Shown here in pieces: positions 1 through 12,533 of a stretch of 64,000 bases of DNA (the first letter of the stretch is position 1; the number at the start of each line of letters is the position of its first letter). Made by a program: the position numbers and the translations under genes. This stretch comes from Taklimakanibacter lacteus (GTDB lineage Bacteria > Pseudomonadota > Alphaproteobacteria > Rhizobiales > Aestuariivirgaceae), in NCBI GenBank assembly GCA_003576695.1, contig QOZQ01000006.1, forward strand, positions 344,981-408,980, read 5' to 3'. A model generated the notes under the pieces. That model worked only from the letters and a program-made list of their open reading frames with translations. It was not told the DNA's origin and searched no databases.

Positions 1-83
1 AATGTTTCACCCCAAGCGATGACCCGGTCAACCGGGCTTATGCGGGCGTATGCGCGCTGCTGACAAAAAGGGGAAGCTACCAT

Positions 84-641
84 ATGGGCGGATTGCTCGC
101 ATTGAGCCGCATGATCGACGCGGTCACGGCCTTCATTGGCCGCTACGTCATCTGGCTTATTCTCGCCGCCATCCTGGTCTCTGCCGTCAACGCCGTCATC
201 CGCAAGGCCTTCGACATGAGCTCGAATGCCTGGCTCGAATTGCAGTGGTATCTGTTCGGCGCCGTCTTCATGGTCGCCTCCGCATACACGCTGCAGAGGA
301 ACGAGCATATCCGCATCGACATCATTTCCGGCCGCCTGTCGCAGAACGCCCGCAACTGGATCGATATTGCCGGCCACGCTCTGATGCTGATCCCCTTCAC
401 CGCGCTCATGATCTATGAGTGCATGCCTTTCGTCCTGAGCGCGCTGCGCTCGGGCGAGATGTCGGGCTCGGCCGGCGGCCTCATCATCTGGCCGGCCCGC
501 GCCTTCATCCTGGCCGGTTTCTTCCTGCTCTTCCTGCAGGGCGTTTCCGAGCTCATCAAGCGCATCGCTGTGATGAAGGGCCTCATTCCCGATCCGCACC
601 CGCATCACGGCCATCACGCGCCGCTCGAGCCGCATCCGTAG
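84..641 (+). CDS. TRAP transporter small permease (DctQ family)
   Basis: Small membrane subunit of a tripartite ATP-independent periplasmic (TRAP) transporter, which uses an ion gradient to import organic acids delivered by a periplasmic binding protein. The 185-residue protein has four hydrophobic segments (about residues 19-40, 53-72, 94-116 and 144-165), as is usual for DctQ. The segment LELQWYLFGAVFMVASAYTL followed by HIRIDI is typical of the family. The tail is rich in His and Pro (PHPHHGHHAPLEPHP). It is followed 18 bases later by the large permease, so the two form an operon. The binding proteins nearby resemble the FcbT1/TakP type, which suggests a 2-oxo acid, aromatic acid or similar carboxylate as substrate; the substrate is inference. 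Confidence 0.93.
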   Translation: MGGLLALSRMIDAVTAFIGRYVIWLILAAILVSAVNAVIRKAFDMSSNAWLELQWYLFGAVFMVASAYTLQRNEHIRIDIISGRLSQNARNWIDIAGHALMLIPFTALMIYECMPFVLSALRSGEMSGSAGGLIIWPARAFILAGFFLLFLQGVSELIKRIAVMKGLIPDPHPHHGHHAPLEPHP

Positions 642-659
642 CGCGGGAGGCACGAACCC

Positions 660-2594
660 TTGACCGCCTTCCTCATGCACAACATGGCGCCGATCATGTT
701 CGCGGCGCTCGTCATCTTCCTGCTGCTCGGTTATCCGGTCGCCTTCTCGCTGGCCTTTGTCGGCCTGGGCTTCGGCGCCCTCGGCATCTGGCTCGGCATG
801 TTCTCGCCGAGCTTCCTGCAGGCCTTGCCCGATCGCGTCTTCGGCATCATGGCGAACGAGACTCTGCTCGCCATTCCCTTCTTCACCTTCATGGGCCTCA
901 TCCTCGAGCGATCCGGCATGGCCGAGGAGCTGCTCGATACCGCGGGCAAGCTCTTCGGCCCGGTCCGCGGCGGTGTCGCCTATGCGGTCGTTTTCGTCGG
1001 CGCGCTGCTCGCCGCCACCACCGGCGTCGTCGCCGCTTCGGTGATCGCCATGGGCCTCATCTCGCTGCCCATCATGCTGCGCTACGGCTATGACCGGCGC
1101 ATGGCCTCGGGCGTGATCGCCGCTTCCGGAACCCTCGCCCAGATCATCCCGCCGAGCCTCGTCCTCATCATCCTCGCCGACCAGCTCGGCCGCTCGGTCG
1201 GCGACATGTACAAGGGCGCCATCATTCCGGGCATCGTGCTGACGACCCTCTACATGAGCTATGTCTTCATCATGACCATGGTCTTTCCGAAGGCGGCGCC
1301 GGCCTTGCCGGCCGAAGCACGCTCCTTCGGGCCTGGTGCCGAATACCGCCCGGTGATCACCGCGGTCGCCTTCCCGCTCGTCCTTATCCTCTGGGGCATG
1401 ATCGTGCTCTTCGCGCCCAAGCTCGGCATCGACATCTTCAATGCCTTCGTGCCGGGTGTCGGCGAATGGGTCGAGGGGCTTGTCGTCAGCGAGGGACCGC
1501 GCATGCTGGCGATGCTCGGTTTCCTTGCCGTGATCTATCTGCTCTATGTCGCCTGCCTGCGTCATGCGCCGAAGGCCTTTGCCATGGCGCTCGGCGCCCT
1601 GTTTCTTCTCCTCGCTCTGGGCGTGCTGTGGCAGGCGGCGCTCGCCTTCCATGCCAGCTGGCTGGCATTGCCGGCCGCGTCCGGGCGCGGCTTCGCCGTC
1701 CTTGCCGATCTCATTGCCTGGGTTGCCGGCCGGTGGGTCTATTTCGCCGCCCTTCTCGGTCTCCTGGGCGGCGGAGTCTCGCTGTTGAATGCGCCCTCGC
1801 AGCCGGTCTCGGCCGCTGTGTGGAAGATCGTCGCCGATCTCCTGCCGCCGCTCATTCTCATCTTCCTCGTGCTCGGCACCATCTTCCAGGGCATCGCCAC
1901 GCCGACCGAGGGCGGCGCCATGGGGGCGGTCGGCGCGCTGCTTCTGGCGCTGGCCCGCCGCCGGCTCAATTTCGGCATGATGCGTCAGGCGCTGGAGCAG
2001 ACCACCAATCTCTCCGCCTTCGTCGTCTTCATCCTGATCGGCGCGCGCGTCTTCTCGCTCACCTTCTATGGCGTCGACGGCCACAAATGGGTGGAGGAGC
2101 TTCTTGTCAGCCTGCCCGGCGGCCAGCTGGGCTTCCTGATCTTCGTCAATCTTCTCGTCTTCGTGCTCGCCTTTTTCCTCGATTTCTTCGAGCTCGCCTT
2201 CATCATCGTGCCGTTGCTTTCGGGCCCCGCCGAGGCGCTGGGCGTCGATCTCATCTGGTTCGGCGTGCTGCTCGCCATCAATATGCAGACGAGCTTCATG
2301 CATCCGCCCTTCGGCTTCGCCTTGTTCTATCTGCGCTCGGTGGCGCCGCGCCAGCCCTACAAGGATCGCGTGACGGGAGAGAAGCTGGCGCCTGTCACCA
2401 CCGGCCAGATCTATTGGGGCGCGGTGCCTTTCGTGTTCATCCAGCTCATCATGGTGGCCCTCGCCATCGCTTTCCCGGCGATGATCATGCACTACAAGGG
2501 CTCAGGTCCCGAGGTCGATCCCTCGACGATCGAGATCACGGTGCCGACCGACGAGAACAACGGCGACCTCACCGGCCCGCCTTCGTTCGAGTGA
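660..2594 (+). CDS. TRAP transporter large permease (DctM family, long form)
   Basis: Large membrane subunit of the TRAP transporter, carrying the translocation pathway. At 644 residues it is much longer than the usual DctM of about 430. The extra length lies roughly at residues 235-390, where several additional hydrophobic segments sit between the N-terminal half (ATTGVVAASVIAMGLISLP, GTLAQIIPPSLVLIILADQLG) and the conserved C-terminal block containing GIATPTEGGAMGAVGAL. This long form is known from the mannitol/chloroaromatic (FcbT3) subfamily. The start shown is TTG at 660; an ATG at 675 is an alternative and I cannot decide between them. The gene converges on the three binding-protein genes on the other strand, which is not the usual DctPQM order. 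Confidence 0.93.
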   Translation: MTAFLMHNMAPIMFAALVIFLLLGYPVAFSLAFVGLGFGALGIWLGMFSPSFLQALPDRVFGIMANETLLAIPFFTFMGLILERSGMAEELLDTAGKLFGPVRGGVAYAVVFVGALLAATTGVVAASVIAMGLISLPIMLRYGYDRRMASGVIAASGTLAQIIPPSLVLIILADQLGRSVGDMYKGAIIPGIVLTTLYMSYVFIMTMVFPKAAPALPAEARSFGPGAEYRPVITAVAFPLVLILWGMIVLFAPKLGIDIFNAFVPGVGEWVEGLVVSEGPRMLAMLGFLAVIYLLYVACLRHAPKAFAMALGALFLLLALGVLWQAALAFHASWLALPAASGRGFAVLADLIAWVAGRWVYFAALLGLLGGGVSLLNAPSQPVSAAVWKIVADLLPPLILIFLVLGTIFQGIATPTEGGAMGAVGALLLALARRRLNFGMMRQALEQTTNLSAFVVFILIGARVFSLTFYGVDGHKWVEELLVSLPGGQLGFLIFVNLLVFVLAFFLDFFELAFIIVPLLSGPAEALGVDLIWFGVLLAINMQTSFMHPPFGFALFYLRSVAPRQPYKDRVTGEKLAPVTTGQIYWGAVPFVFIQLIMVALAIAFPAMIMHYKGSGPEVDPSTIEITVPTDENNGDLTGPPSFE

Positions 2595-2617
2595 CGGCTT
2601 CCCGTCCCTTGAGAGAC

Positions 2618-5168
<2,551 letters not shown>

Positions 5169-5327
5169 CTACATTCAAGCGTTCTTGGGGGCCTTCGTCC
5201 CTGGTCGGCTGCCTGTTCCATCCCGAGGCAGTTTTCCAGCCTGCATGAAAAATATGCAGACAGGGGTCCCCTCCCCTTGCGGGTAGGGGGTTGGCGGTGG
5301 GGCCTGTTGCAGATCAGAACAGGCTGA

Positions 5328-6557
<1,230 letters not shown>

Positions 6558-6691
6558 TTATCGCGGTGTGCTTCGCTGGCCATCCGGGCCGGCTGAAGCC
6601 CGGCCCGCCTCGGAAACTCCGTGGTTTTCCCGGGCGGGCCGGCACTCGGAAATCTGTTTCATCGCCAAGCTATCGCGAGCGGGAGGAGTCC

Positions 6692-6886
6692 ATGACTCTG
6701 TCGGCGCACAAGGCATTGTTCTCACTGATCGTCCTCGCCGCCCTTCTGGGCTTCGGCTGGGTGCTGATCATCTATGTTCTGTCCTTCCATGCCGCCCAAT
6801 GGATGATCGACCGCCTTGAGGGCGGTTATGCCCCGCGCCGTCCGGCGGTGCGCCGCATCGCCCGCAATCGCTATCTGCGCGCCTGA
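6692..6886 (+). CDS. Small single-pass membrane protein, function unknown
   Basis: A 64-residue protein with one clear transmembrane segment (about residues 9-30, LFSLIVLAALLGFGWVLIIY) and a basic C-terminal tail (RRPAVRRIARNRYLRA), which suggests the tail lies in the cytoplasm. The start at 6692 is well supported by GGGAGGAG six bases upstream; the open frame continues farther upstream without a better site. I do not recognise the family. It stands alone between the divergent paralogue 3 gene and the DUF1772 gene. Confidence 0.6.
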   Translation: MTLSAHKALFSLIVLAALLGFGWVLIIYVLSFHAAQWMIDRLEGGYAPRRPAVRRIARNRYLRA

Positions 6887-6919
6887 TCCGCAGCCAGTGC
6901 CGCTGTTGCGGAATTAAAA

Positions 6920-7411
6920 CTATGAGGGGCGGTTCTGCGCGATCAGCCCGGTGACCAGCAGCACCATCGCGACGAGCGGCAGTGCCGTGCGCACATGGTT
7001 CCACAAGGTCCAGTCGATGAGATAGCGCGCCCACAGGGCAGCGCCTTCGCTGCTGGCGGGGGCCGCGGCGGCAAGCGCATTGTTGAGCGGCACGTTGAAG
7101 ACCATCGTCACCACGAAGGAGCCCGCTATGTAGGTCAGCGCCGCCGCGATGACGAGAAGGCTGCCGGGCTCGTTCCAGCGCAGGAGCGCCAGGATGGCGA
7201 TGATCCCGCACAGGACCGGCGTTCCCATGAACACCGCCATGAACCAGGGATTGATCACCGTGACATTGATCGAGTTCATCGCCGCGATGCCCTGCTCGGC
7301 CGGCAAACGGGCAAGGGCTGCCATCACGAAGGTCGAGAAGGCATAGAAGATGCCGGCGGTGAGGCCGGCACCCGCCGCCGCGGCGATTTCCAGGATCATC
7401 AGGATGCTCAT
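6920..7411 (-). CDS. DUF1772 (anthrone oxygenase-like) membrane protein
   Basis: A 163-residue membrane protein with four hydrophobic segments (about residues 5-30, 58-78, 83-105 and 140-160). The pattern of a small N-terminal helix with GIFYAFSTFVM, then INVTVINPWFM, then VVTMVFNVPLNNAL, and finally WNHVRTALPLVAM is that of the DUF1772 family. Some fungal members are anthrone oxygenases, but most bacterial members have no known role, so no reaction is assigned. The start has a GGAGGAG ribosome site. It is convergent with the small membrane protein; a TCCGCA/TGCGGA inverted repeat at 6888-6913 may end both transcripts. Confidence 0.75.
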   Translation of the reverse strand: MSILMILEIAAAAGAGLTAGIFYAFSTFVMAALARLPAEQGIAAMNSINVTVINPWFMAVFMGTPVLCGIIAILALLRWNEPGSLLVIAAALTYIAGSFVVTMVFNVPLNNALAAAAPASSEGAALWARYLIDWTLWNHVRTALPLVAMVLLVTGLIAQNRPS

Positions 7412-7566
7412 GCGCGTCTCCTCCTGCCAGCCTTATAGCGGCCGGCATTTGACATATGAACTGACTTTTACGGCGGAGACCGGGGCCGGACGGACATATT
7501 GAAGCTGCGATATGTTCCGATAAAGTCCGGCTTCCGGAGAACCTCCTCGCCCGCCACGAGACACCC

Positions 7567-8574
7567 ATGTCCACCGCCCGCACAAATATCGACTTCGACC
7601 GTTCCGGCAAGCAGACCGGTTTCATCGACATCGCCCATTCCCCGCATGAGGATGCCTGGGGCGCCACCCGCATCCCGATCGCCGTCATCAGGAACGGTTC
7701 CGGCCCCACCGCCATCCTGCAGGGCGGCAATCACGGCGATGAATATGAAGGGCCGATCACCTTGGGCGAGCTCATCCGCGATCTTGATCCGGGCCGCGTT
7801 GAGGGCCGCATCATCTTCCTGCCCGCCATCAACACGCCGGCGGTGCTGGCGGGCCGGCGCACCTCGCCCGTCGACGGGCTCAATCTCAACCGCACTTTTC
7901 CGGGCAACAGCCGCGGCACGATCACCCAGCAGATCTCGGCCTATGTGAGCGAGGTCATCTTCCCTTTGGGCGATGCCTATCTCGATCTCCATTCCGGCGG
8001 CTCGTCCCTGATGATCCTGCCCAGCGCCATCATCGATCCCGCCCCCACGCCCGAGCATCACCGGCGCAATGTCGCCGCCGCTTTCGCCTTCGATGCGCCC
8101 TTGACCGTCGTCATCGACAATCTGGGCGAGCCCAGGACCTCGACCGCGGCCGCCGTCCGGGCCGGCCTCACCACTGTCGGCACCGAGATGGCGGGCGCCG
8201 GCACGGTGACGATCGAGGCGCTCGATATCTGCCGGAAGGGCGTGCGCAATGTGCTGGGCCATCTTGGTATCCTGCCCGAAGCCGCGAAGCCGCCCGAAAG
8301 CAAGGAGCGCAAGCTGCTGCGCATCCCCGGCAGCGAGGGCTTCGTGCTCGCCACCGTCAATGGCGTCTTCGAGCCTTTCCATGCGCTCGGCGCCGAAGTC
8401 CATGCCGGCGAGGCGGCGGGGCGCATCCACAATCTCGCCGATCCCGCGCGTGCGCCGGAGACGCTTCATTACGCGGCCGACGGCATCGTCTATGGCAGGC
8501 GCCAGCCCGGCCGCGTCGTCGCCGGCAATTGCTGCGTGACGGTGGCCGGCAAATATGAGGGAGAGCTCGGCTGA
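7567..8574 (+). CDS. DoeB-like zinc deacylase (succinylglutamate desuccinylase/aspartoacylase family)
   Basis: A 335-residue zinc-dependent amidohydrolase of the M14-like AstE/AspA family. Visible zinc ligands are His and Glu in GGNHGDEYEG (about residues 56-59) and His in LDLHSGGSS (about residue 140). The order of blocks (RTSPVDGLNLNRTFPG, then LDLHSGG, then a C-terminal segment ending in a beta-rich domain) matches DoeB, which removes acetyl from N-alpha-acetyl-2,4-diaminobutyrate in ectoine breakdown. No other ectoine gene is nearby, so the substrate is uncertain; another N-acyl amino acid is possible. The next gene, an ATP-grasp protein, begins 11 bases later, so the two are probably co-transcribed. 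Confidence 0.85.
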   Translation: MSTARTNIDFDRSGKQTGFIDIAHSPHEDAWGATRIPIAVIRNGSGPTAILQGGNHGDEYEGPITLGELIRDLDPGRVEGRIIFLPAINTPAVLAGRRTSPVDGLNLNRTFPGNSRGTITQQISAYVSEVIFPLGDAYLDLHSGGSSLMILPSAIIDPAPTPEHHRRNVAAAFAFDAPLTVVIDNLGEPRTSTAAAVRAGLTTVGTEMAGAGTVTIEALDICRKGVRNVLGHLGILPEAAKPPESKERKLLRIPGSEGFVLATVNGVFEPFHALGAEVHAGEAAGRIHNLADPARAPETLHYAADGIVYGRRQPGRVVAGNCCVTVAGKYEGELG

Positions 8575-8585
8575 AGCTGCCGCGC

Positions 8586-9518
8586 ATGGTGAAGTTCAAC
8601 CTCATCATCTTCCACACCCCCAAGCGCCAGCATCTGTCGGACTTCACCGCCATCCGCGAGCGTCTGGGCGTCATGGCGGCGGACATTGAAGTCCACATCG
8701 TTTCGCCGGAAATTCCCATGCCTCCCGATTTCTGGCGCAAGGCGGCGGAGCGCCCGACGGTGCTGTTCTCGCCCATGCCGAGGAACATCGACCCGCGCAT
8801 CAGGGGGTTGCGGCTGGTGGCGCGGCGCTACAGCAAGTTCGAAGAGGTGCGCATGCTGGCGCAAGCGGGGCTGCCGGTGCCCTATACGCGGAAAATCCTT
8901 CCGGATACGGTGCTGGATGAGCGGCAATGGGGACCGTTCACCGTCGTCAAGCCGAACATGGGTTACCGCGGCCGCGGCCTGCGGCTGATGCGCACCCGCG
9001 ATGTGCGCTGGATCGACACCAAATTGCTGCCGGCCGACGATCCGCGCCACGCCATGAATCTGATCGCCCAGCAGTTCATCGACACGGGTCCCTATGCCGC
9101 CTGCTATCGCGTGATGACCGTGCTCGGCCGGCCCATTTATGCGATGCGGTCGACGGCGGTGGCGCCGCTGCCGACCCTTGCCACCCTTGCCGACGCGCCG
9201 GTCGCGATCGAGATCGCGGCCAATGGCGTCGAGCGCCGGATGGAGCTCATCGATGATGCCGGGATCATCGCGCTGGCGAAGAAGGTCCATGCCAGACTCA
9301 CCCACACGCCGGTGATGGGCATCGACATCATCCGCGAACAGGCGAGCGGACGGCTGGTCGTCCTGGAAATGAATTCCGGCGGCTGGACATGGCACTTGTC
9401 GTCCGATCATGGCCGCCGGCATCAGGCGGATCACGGCCTGGACTATTACGGCCAGTTCGGCGCGCTGGACGTGATTGCCGATGCGCTGGCCAGGGTCACG
9501 CGGGGCAGAGCCGTGTGA
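8586..9518 (+). CDS. ATP-grasp fold protein, substrate unknown
   Basis: A 310-residue protein of the ATP-grasp superfamily, whose members join a carboxylate to an amine or thiol using ATP. Evidence is the lysine strand with glycine-rich loop (FTVVKPNMGYRGRGLRL, about residues 118-134) and the C-terminal metal site GIDIIRE...LVVLEMNSGG (about residues 244-266), with the ExN pattern of the family. An N-terminal domain of about 100 residues precedes these. It directly follows the deacylase gene. A pair of an amide hydrolase and an ATP-grasp ligase suggests turnover of an N-acylated amino acid or small peptide, which is inference. I cannot name the specific family. Confidence 0.7.
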   Translation: MVKFNLIIFHTPKRQHLSDFTAIRERLGVMAADIEVHIVSPEIPMPPDFWRKAAERPTVLFSPMPRNIDPRIRGLRLVARRYSKFEEVRMLAQAGLPVPYTRKILPDTVLDERQWGPFTVVKPNMGYRGRGLRLMRTRDVRWIDTKLLPADDPRHAMNLIAQQFIDTGPYAACYRVMTVLGRPIYAMRSTAVAPLPTLATLADAPVAIEIAANGVERRMELIDDAGIIALAKKVHARLTHTPVMGIDIIREQASGRLVVLEMNSGGWTWHLSSDHGRRHQADHGLDYYGQFGALDVIADALARVTRGRAV

Positions 9519-9524
9519 TGATGG

Positions 9525-10091
9525 TCAGGCCCTGAGCAGCGTCATTGCCGCTTTCTCCGCCGCCGCCAGCGGATCGTCCACGCCTTTGATATAGGCCTCC
9601 GTCACCGCGCCATCGAGGAGGAGGGTGATCTGGTCGGCGAGGAGGTCGCGGTTTCGCCGCTTGCCGGCCAGGGCGCCCAGGATGCGCCGGCGCAGCGCCT
9701 TCTTGTAGGCCTGCACCACGCCATGGATCGGCCCATGCGGATCCGCCTCCTGCAGGCTCGCATGGATGAAGCGGCAGCCGCGGAAGCCGGGCTTGTGCGC
9801 ATTGCGGCCGAAATGGCGGAACAGCCGCGCGATGCGTGCCTGTTCGCTCGGCTCCTCGGCGAGCAGCGCATCGATGCGGATAAGCGCCTCATCGGCCATT
9901 TCCCGGTAGACTTCGATGGTGAGCGCCTCCTTCGACGGAAAGTTGTTGTAGAGCGTCATGCGCGCCACGCCCGCTTGCGCCGTCACCTCGTTGATGCCGA
10001 CATGGGCGGTGCCGCGCTCGCCGAACAGCCTTCGCGCCGTGTCGATCAGCTTGCGCCGTCCGTCGGTTTCCTCTGATTTGACCCTTGCCAT
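9525..10091 (-). CDS. TetR/AcrR family transcriptional regulator
   Basis: A 188-residue repressor. The N-terminal helix-turn-helix is clear: LIDTARRLFGERGTAHVGI, then VTAQAGVARMTLYNNFPSKEAL (residues about 14-58). The C-terminal domain (about 75-188) would bind an effector. It is transcribed away from a glutathione S-transferase gene, and the 66-base gap holds a perfect palindrome that is probably its operator, so it likely represses both itself and the transferase and releases on binding an electrophilic or toxic compound. Confidence 0.92.
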   Translation of the reverse strand: MARVKSEETDGRRKLIDTARRLFGERGTAHVGINEVTAQAGVARMTLYNNFPSKEALTIEVYREMADEALIRIDALLAEEPSEQARIARLFRHFGRNAHKPGFRGCRFIHASLQEADPHGPIHGVVQAYKKALRRRILGALAGKRRNRDLLADQITLLLDGAVTEAYIKGVDDPLAAAEKAAMTLLRA

Positions 10092-10118
10092 TCGTCAGCT
10101 GGACTCCGGCTTCGATTA

Positions 10119-10138
10119 TAGGTAGACTGATCTACCTA
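10119..10138. promoter_or_regulatory. Putative TetR operator
   Basis: TAGGTAGACTGATCTACCTA is an inverted repeat with eight-base arms (TAGGTAGA/TCTACCTA) and a four-base centre. It lies midway between the divergent starts of the TetR regulator (10091) and the transferase (10158), the usual place for a shared TetR-type operator. Confidence 0.75.
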
Positions 10139-10157
10139 ATCAATGAGGAGAGGAAAG

Positions 10158-10805
10158 ATGTCCACCGTCAGATTGTGGTATTCGCCGGGCGCCTGCTCGC
10201 TGGCGCCGCATATCCTGCTGAACGAGACCGGCGCCGCATTCGAAGCCATCAGGGTGCCGATCCGCGAAGGCGCGCATCTGACCGAGAGCTTCATCCGCCT
10301 CAATCCCAAGAAGCGCCTGCCGGTGCTGGCGCTCGATGACGAGGTGATCACCGAATTGCCGGCCATCGCCACCGCCATATCGCATCTGTCGCCCGAGCGC
10401 CGGCTGATGGGTGCAACGCCGCTCGAGGCGGCGCGCGTCTACGAATGGATGAACTGGCTGTCGGGCACGGTTCATGCCCAGGGCTTCGGCGCCATCTGGC
10501 GGCCGCAGCGTTTCTGCGACGATGCAGCCCTCCATCCCGCCATCACCGCCAAGGGCAACCAGACGGTCGGCGAATGCTACGCCATGATGGAAGGCAAGCT
10601 GAAGGGCGCGAGCTTCGCGGTCGGCAGCGCCTTCACCGGCGTCGATGCCTTTCTCGTCGTGCTCTATCGCTGGGGCCATCGCATCGGCCTCGCCATGGAC
10701 ACGGCCTATCCGAATTTCGCTTCCCTCATCAAGGGCCATGCCGCGCGTCCGTCGGTGCAGCGCACCCTGGCCGTGGAGGATATCGCCCTGGACGGAACCA
10801 GGTGA
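10158..10805 (+). CDS. Glutathione S-transferase family protein
   Basis: A 215-residue cytosolic protein with the N-terminal thioredoxin-fold domain (residues about 3-78: LWYSPGACSLAPHILLNE, then NPKKRLPVLALDDEVITELPAIATAI, which contains the cis-proline and the ELPA glutathione-binding turn) and the all-helical C-terminal domain. SPGACSLAPH is the pattern of beta-class bacterial enzymes, in which Cys in this loop may form a mixed disulfide with glutathione. The start at 10158 follows GAGGAGAGG; the open frame extends five codons upstream without support. Regulation by the neighbouring TetR protein is likely from the shared operator. Confidence 0.9.
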   Translation: MSTVRLWYSPGACSLAPHILLNETGAAFEAIRVPIREGAHLTESFIRLNPKKRLPVLALDDEVITELPAIATAISHLSPERRLMGATPLEAARVYEWMNWLSGTVHAQGFGAIWRPQRFCDDAALHPAITAKGNQTVGECYAMMEGKLKGASFAVGSAFTGVDAFLVVLYRWGHRIGLAMDTAYPNFASLIKGHAARPSVQRTLAVEDIALDGTR

Positions 10806-10825
10806 GTCCGGGCGCCGCCCGGACT
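10805..10825 (+). terminator. Terminator-like hairpin after the transferase gene
   Basis: A perfect inverted repeat (AGTCCGGGCG, one base, CGCCCGGACT) that starts at the last base of the transferase stop codon. No run of T follows, so it is a possible terminator or RNA-stabilising hairpin only. Confidence 0.4.
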
Positions 10826-10955
10826 GATGATCCAGAATGGCACTGCTGTTGCAGGAAAGTCATACCGGCCGGCATTTTTCAGGCAACCAGCCCCATCCCG
10901 CTTGACGCAGCGAAAGGCCAATTCCATTCTGACCGGGCAAGTGGGGAATCGGGTC

Positions 10956-11846
10956 ATGAAAATCGCAAGTGCCTTGGTCCTGTCGGCAGCGGCCGGCTTT
11001 TTCGGCTCCGCCGTCGCCTCGGCGGCGGATATGGAGCCGCCGGTCGAGCCGGGGCTGGTTCCCGCCGGCCTGATCGATGGCTATGTCGGCTACAGGAGCA
11101 CCACCTCCACCGACTACGTTCACACCGATGGGCTGACCTATGGCGGCGCGGCGCGTTTCTCCCTGCCGCTGTTCGACATATTCTCGATCCAGGGTGACGC
11201 CCAGGGCGAGTGGTATGACGATATCGACGATTCCTGGGAGCCGACGGAAGCCTGGGCCCTGGGCGGTCACATCAGTGTCCGCGATCCCGAGCTTGGCCTC
11301 ATTGGCGCCTTTGCCGCTTATTCGAATGGCGACGGTGTCGATGAGCACAACGGTCCGCCCACCCATTCGCTCGTGGTTGGCGGCGAGTTCCAGTACTATC
11401 TCGACGATCTGACGCTTTATGTCCAGGCCGGCTATGCCGACATCATCTATGACAGTGGTGAGCCGGAAGGCTTTGTCGACGGCTGGTTCGTGCGCGGCGT
11501 CGGGCGCTATTTCCTGGGCGACGACACGCGTCTTCAGGCCGAGATCAGCTATGGCGAGACGAGCCAGTTTGTCGATGCCGAAGACGATGGTGAGATCACC
11601 AACTGGGAAGTGGAGCTGCGGACCGGCTTCGGCTTCGACATGCCGCTTTATGGGTTCATCGGCTATCGGGGCGGCTATTATGATGCCACGACCGAGGAGG
11701 ACGACGGCGAGGAGCATGTGGGCTTCGTCGGTCTGAGCTTCCTGTTCGGGGCCGACAGCCTCCGGCACAATGACCGCTACGGCGCCACCCTGGATCTGCC
11801 GATGCTGCCCGCGCGCGCCGCGCCCTGGGCGGAAGGCCTGGATTGA
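10956..11846 (+). CDS. Secreted outer-membrane beta-barrel-like protein
   Basis: A 296-residue protein with a Sec signal peptide (MKIASALVLSAAAGFFGSAVASAAD, cut after ASA) and then alternating aromatic and acidic strands (for example GLIDGYVGYRSTTSTDYVHT, TLYVQAGYADIIYDSG, GWFVRGVGRYFLGDD). It is rich in Tyr, Gly, Asp and Glu, as are small alphaproteobacterial outer-membrane proteins. It resembles the protein at 56729-57682 in composition and strand spacing, and both have GxFxYYLDD/GEFYLDD-type segments, but I could not align them by eye in detail. The start at 10956 begins the signal peptide; the frame runs farther upstream. Function unknown; porin-like or structural is an inference. Confidence 0.7.
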   Translation: MKIASALVLSAAAGFFGSAVASAADMEPPVEPGLVPAGLIDGYVGYRSTTSTDYVHTDGLTYGGAARFSLPLFDIFSIQGDAQGEWYDDIDDSWEPTEAWALGGHISVRDPELGLIGAFAAYSNGDGVDEHNGPPTHSLVVGGEFQYYLDDLTLYVQAGYADIIYDSGEPEGFVDGWFVRGVGRYFLGDDTRLQAEISYGETSQFVDAEDDGEITNWEVELRTGFGFDMPLYGFIGYRGGYYDATTEEDDGEEHVGFVGLSFLFGADSLRHNDRYGATLDLPMLPARAAPWAEGLD

Positions 11847-11881
11847 GCCGGCAGCGCGTCAAGGCGTGAGGGAAAGAGACC

Positions 11882-12376
11882 TCAGAACATCGGCATGTAG
11901 AAAGGCAGGTGCGTCGGATTGGGGCCCACCAGCAGGTCGCCGAGCTTGTCGAGCGCCCGGGTGAGCGCGCCGGGCTGCTTGTCGGCTTCCGCTTCCCGCC
12001 TGATCTCGATGATGGCGTCATTGGCGGCCTCGAGGCGCCGGGCCAGGATGGCGGCGACATAGGCGAGCGCCGTCACATTGTCGGTGAGGAGCGACGAGGC
12101 CTCGGCGACATGGAATTCCGAGCGCTCCAGCGCCCGCACATCGGCGCTGTGCGGCCGGTCCAGGATGACGGAGAGCTCGCCGAACACGGCGCCCGGCTCC
12201 GACACTTTGGCGATGCCCAGTCCGTCGCGCGTCACCTCGACCGTGCCATTCCGCAGGATGAACAGCTGCCCGGTCGTGGAGCCGGCGTCCAGCACGCTCT
12301 CCCCCGGCTCGTAGACCGCGATCGGAAGATCGGCGAGGCTTTTGGTGAAGGTGGCAGGATCCGTGATGAGCGCCAT
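11882..12376 (-). CDS. Cyclic nucleotide-binding domain protein (Crp-like, no DNA-binding domain)
   Basis: A 164-residue protein with a single cNMP-binding fold: VYEPGESVLDAGSTTGQLFILRNGTVEVTRDG, then SEPGAVFGELSVILDRPHSADVRALERSEF (residues about 22-90). The FGELSVILDRPHSADV stretch sits where cAMP receptor proteins have the phosphate-binding cassette, but Arg-Ala in the cassette is replaced by His-Ser, so cAMP binding is doubtful. There is no helix-turn-helix after the domain; the tail is a helix rich in Ala and Glu. It may act as a regulatory subunit or be a degenerate Crp relative. Confidence 0.8.
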   Translation of the reverse strand: MALITDPATFTKSLADLPIAVYEPGESVLDAGSTTGQLFILRNGTVEVTRDGLGIAKVSEPGAVFGELSVILDRPHSADVRALERSEFHVAEASSLLTDNVTALAYVAAILARRLEAANDAIIEIRREAEADKQPGALTRALDKLGDLLVGPNPTHLPFYMPMF

Positions 12377-12533
12377 GGTCGTCGTCCTCCTTTGGGCAGC
12401 TGAGCCCCCAGATCAGACTATTCCTATCGGATTGTCAAAACCGGCCCTAATTGCCCCGAAATGCCCTTTGCCGTTGGGTCAGAAACGGGCTTGACTGTCC
12501 GGGCGATCGTCAATGCCCAACACAGGACCTGTC

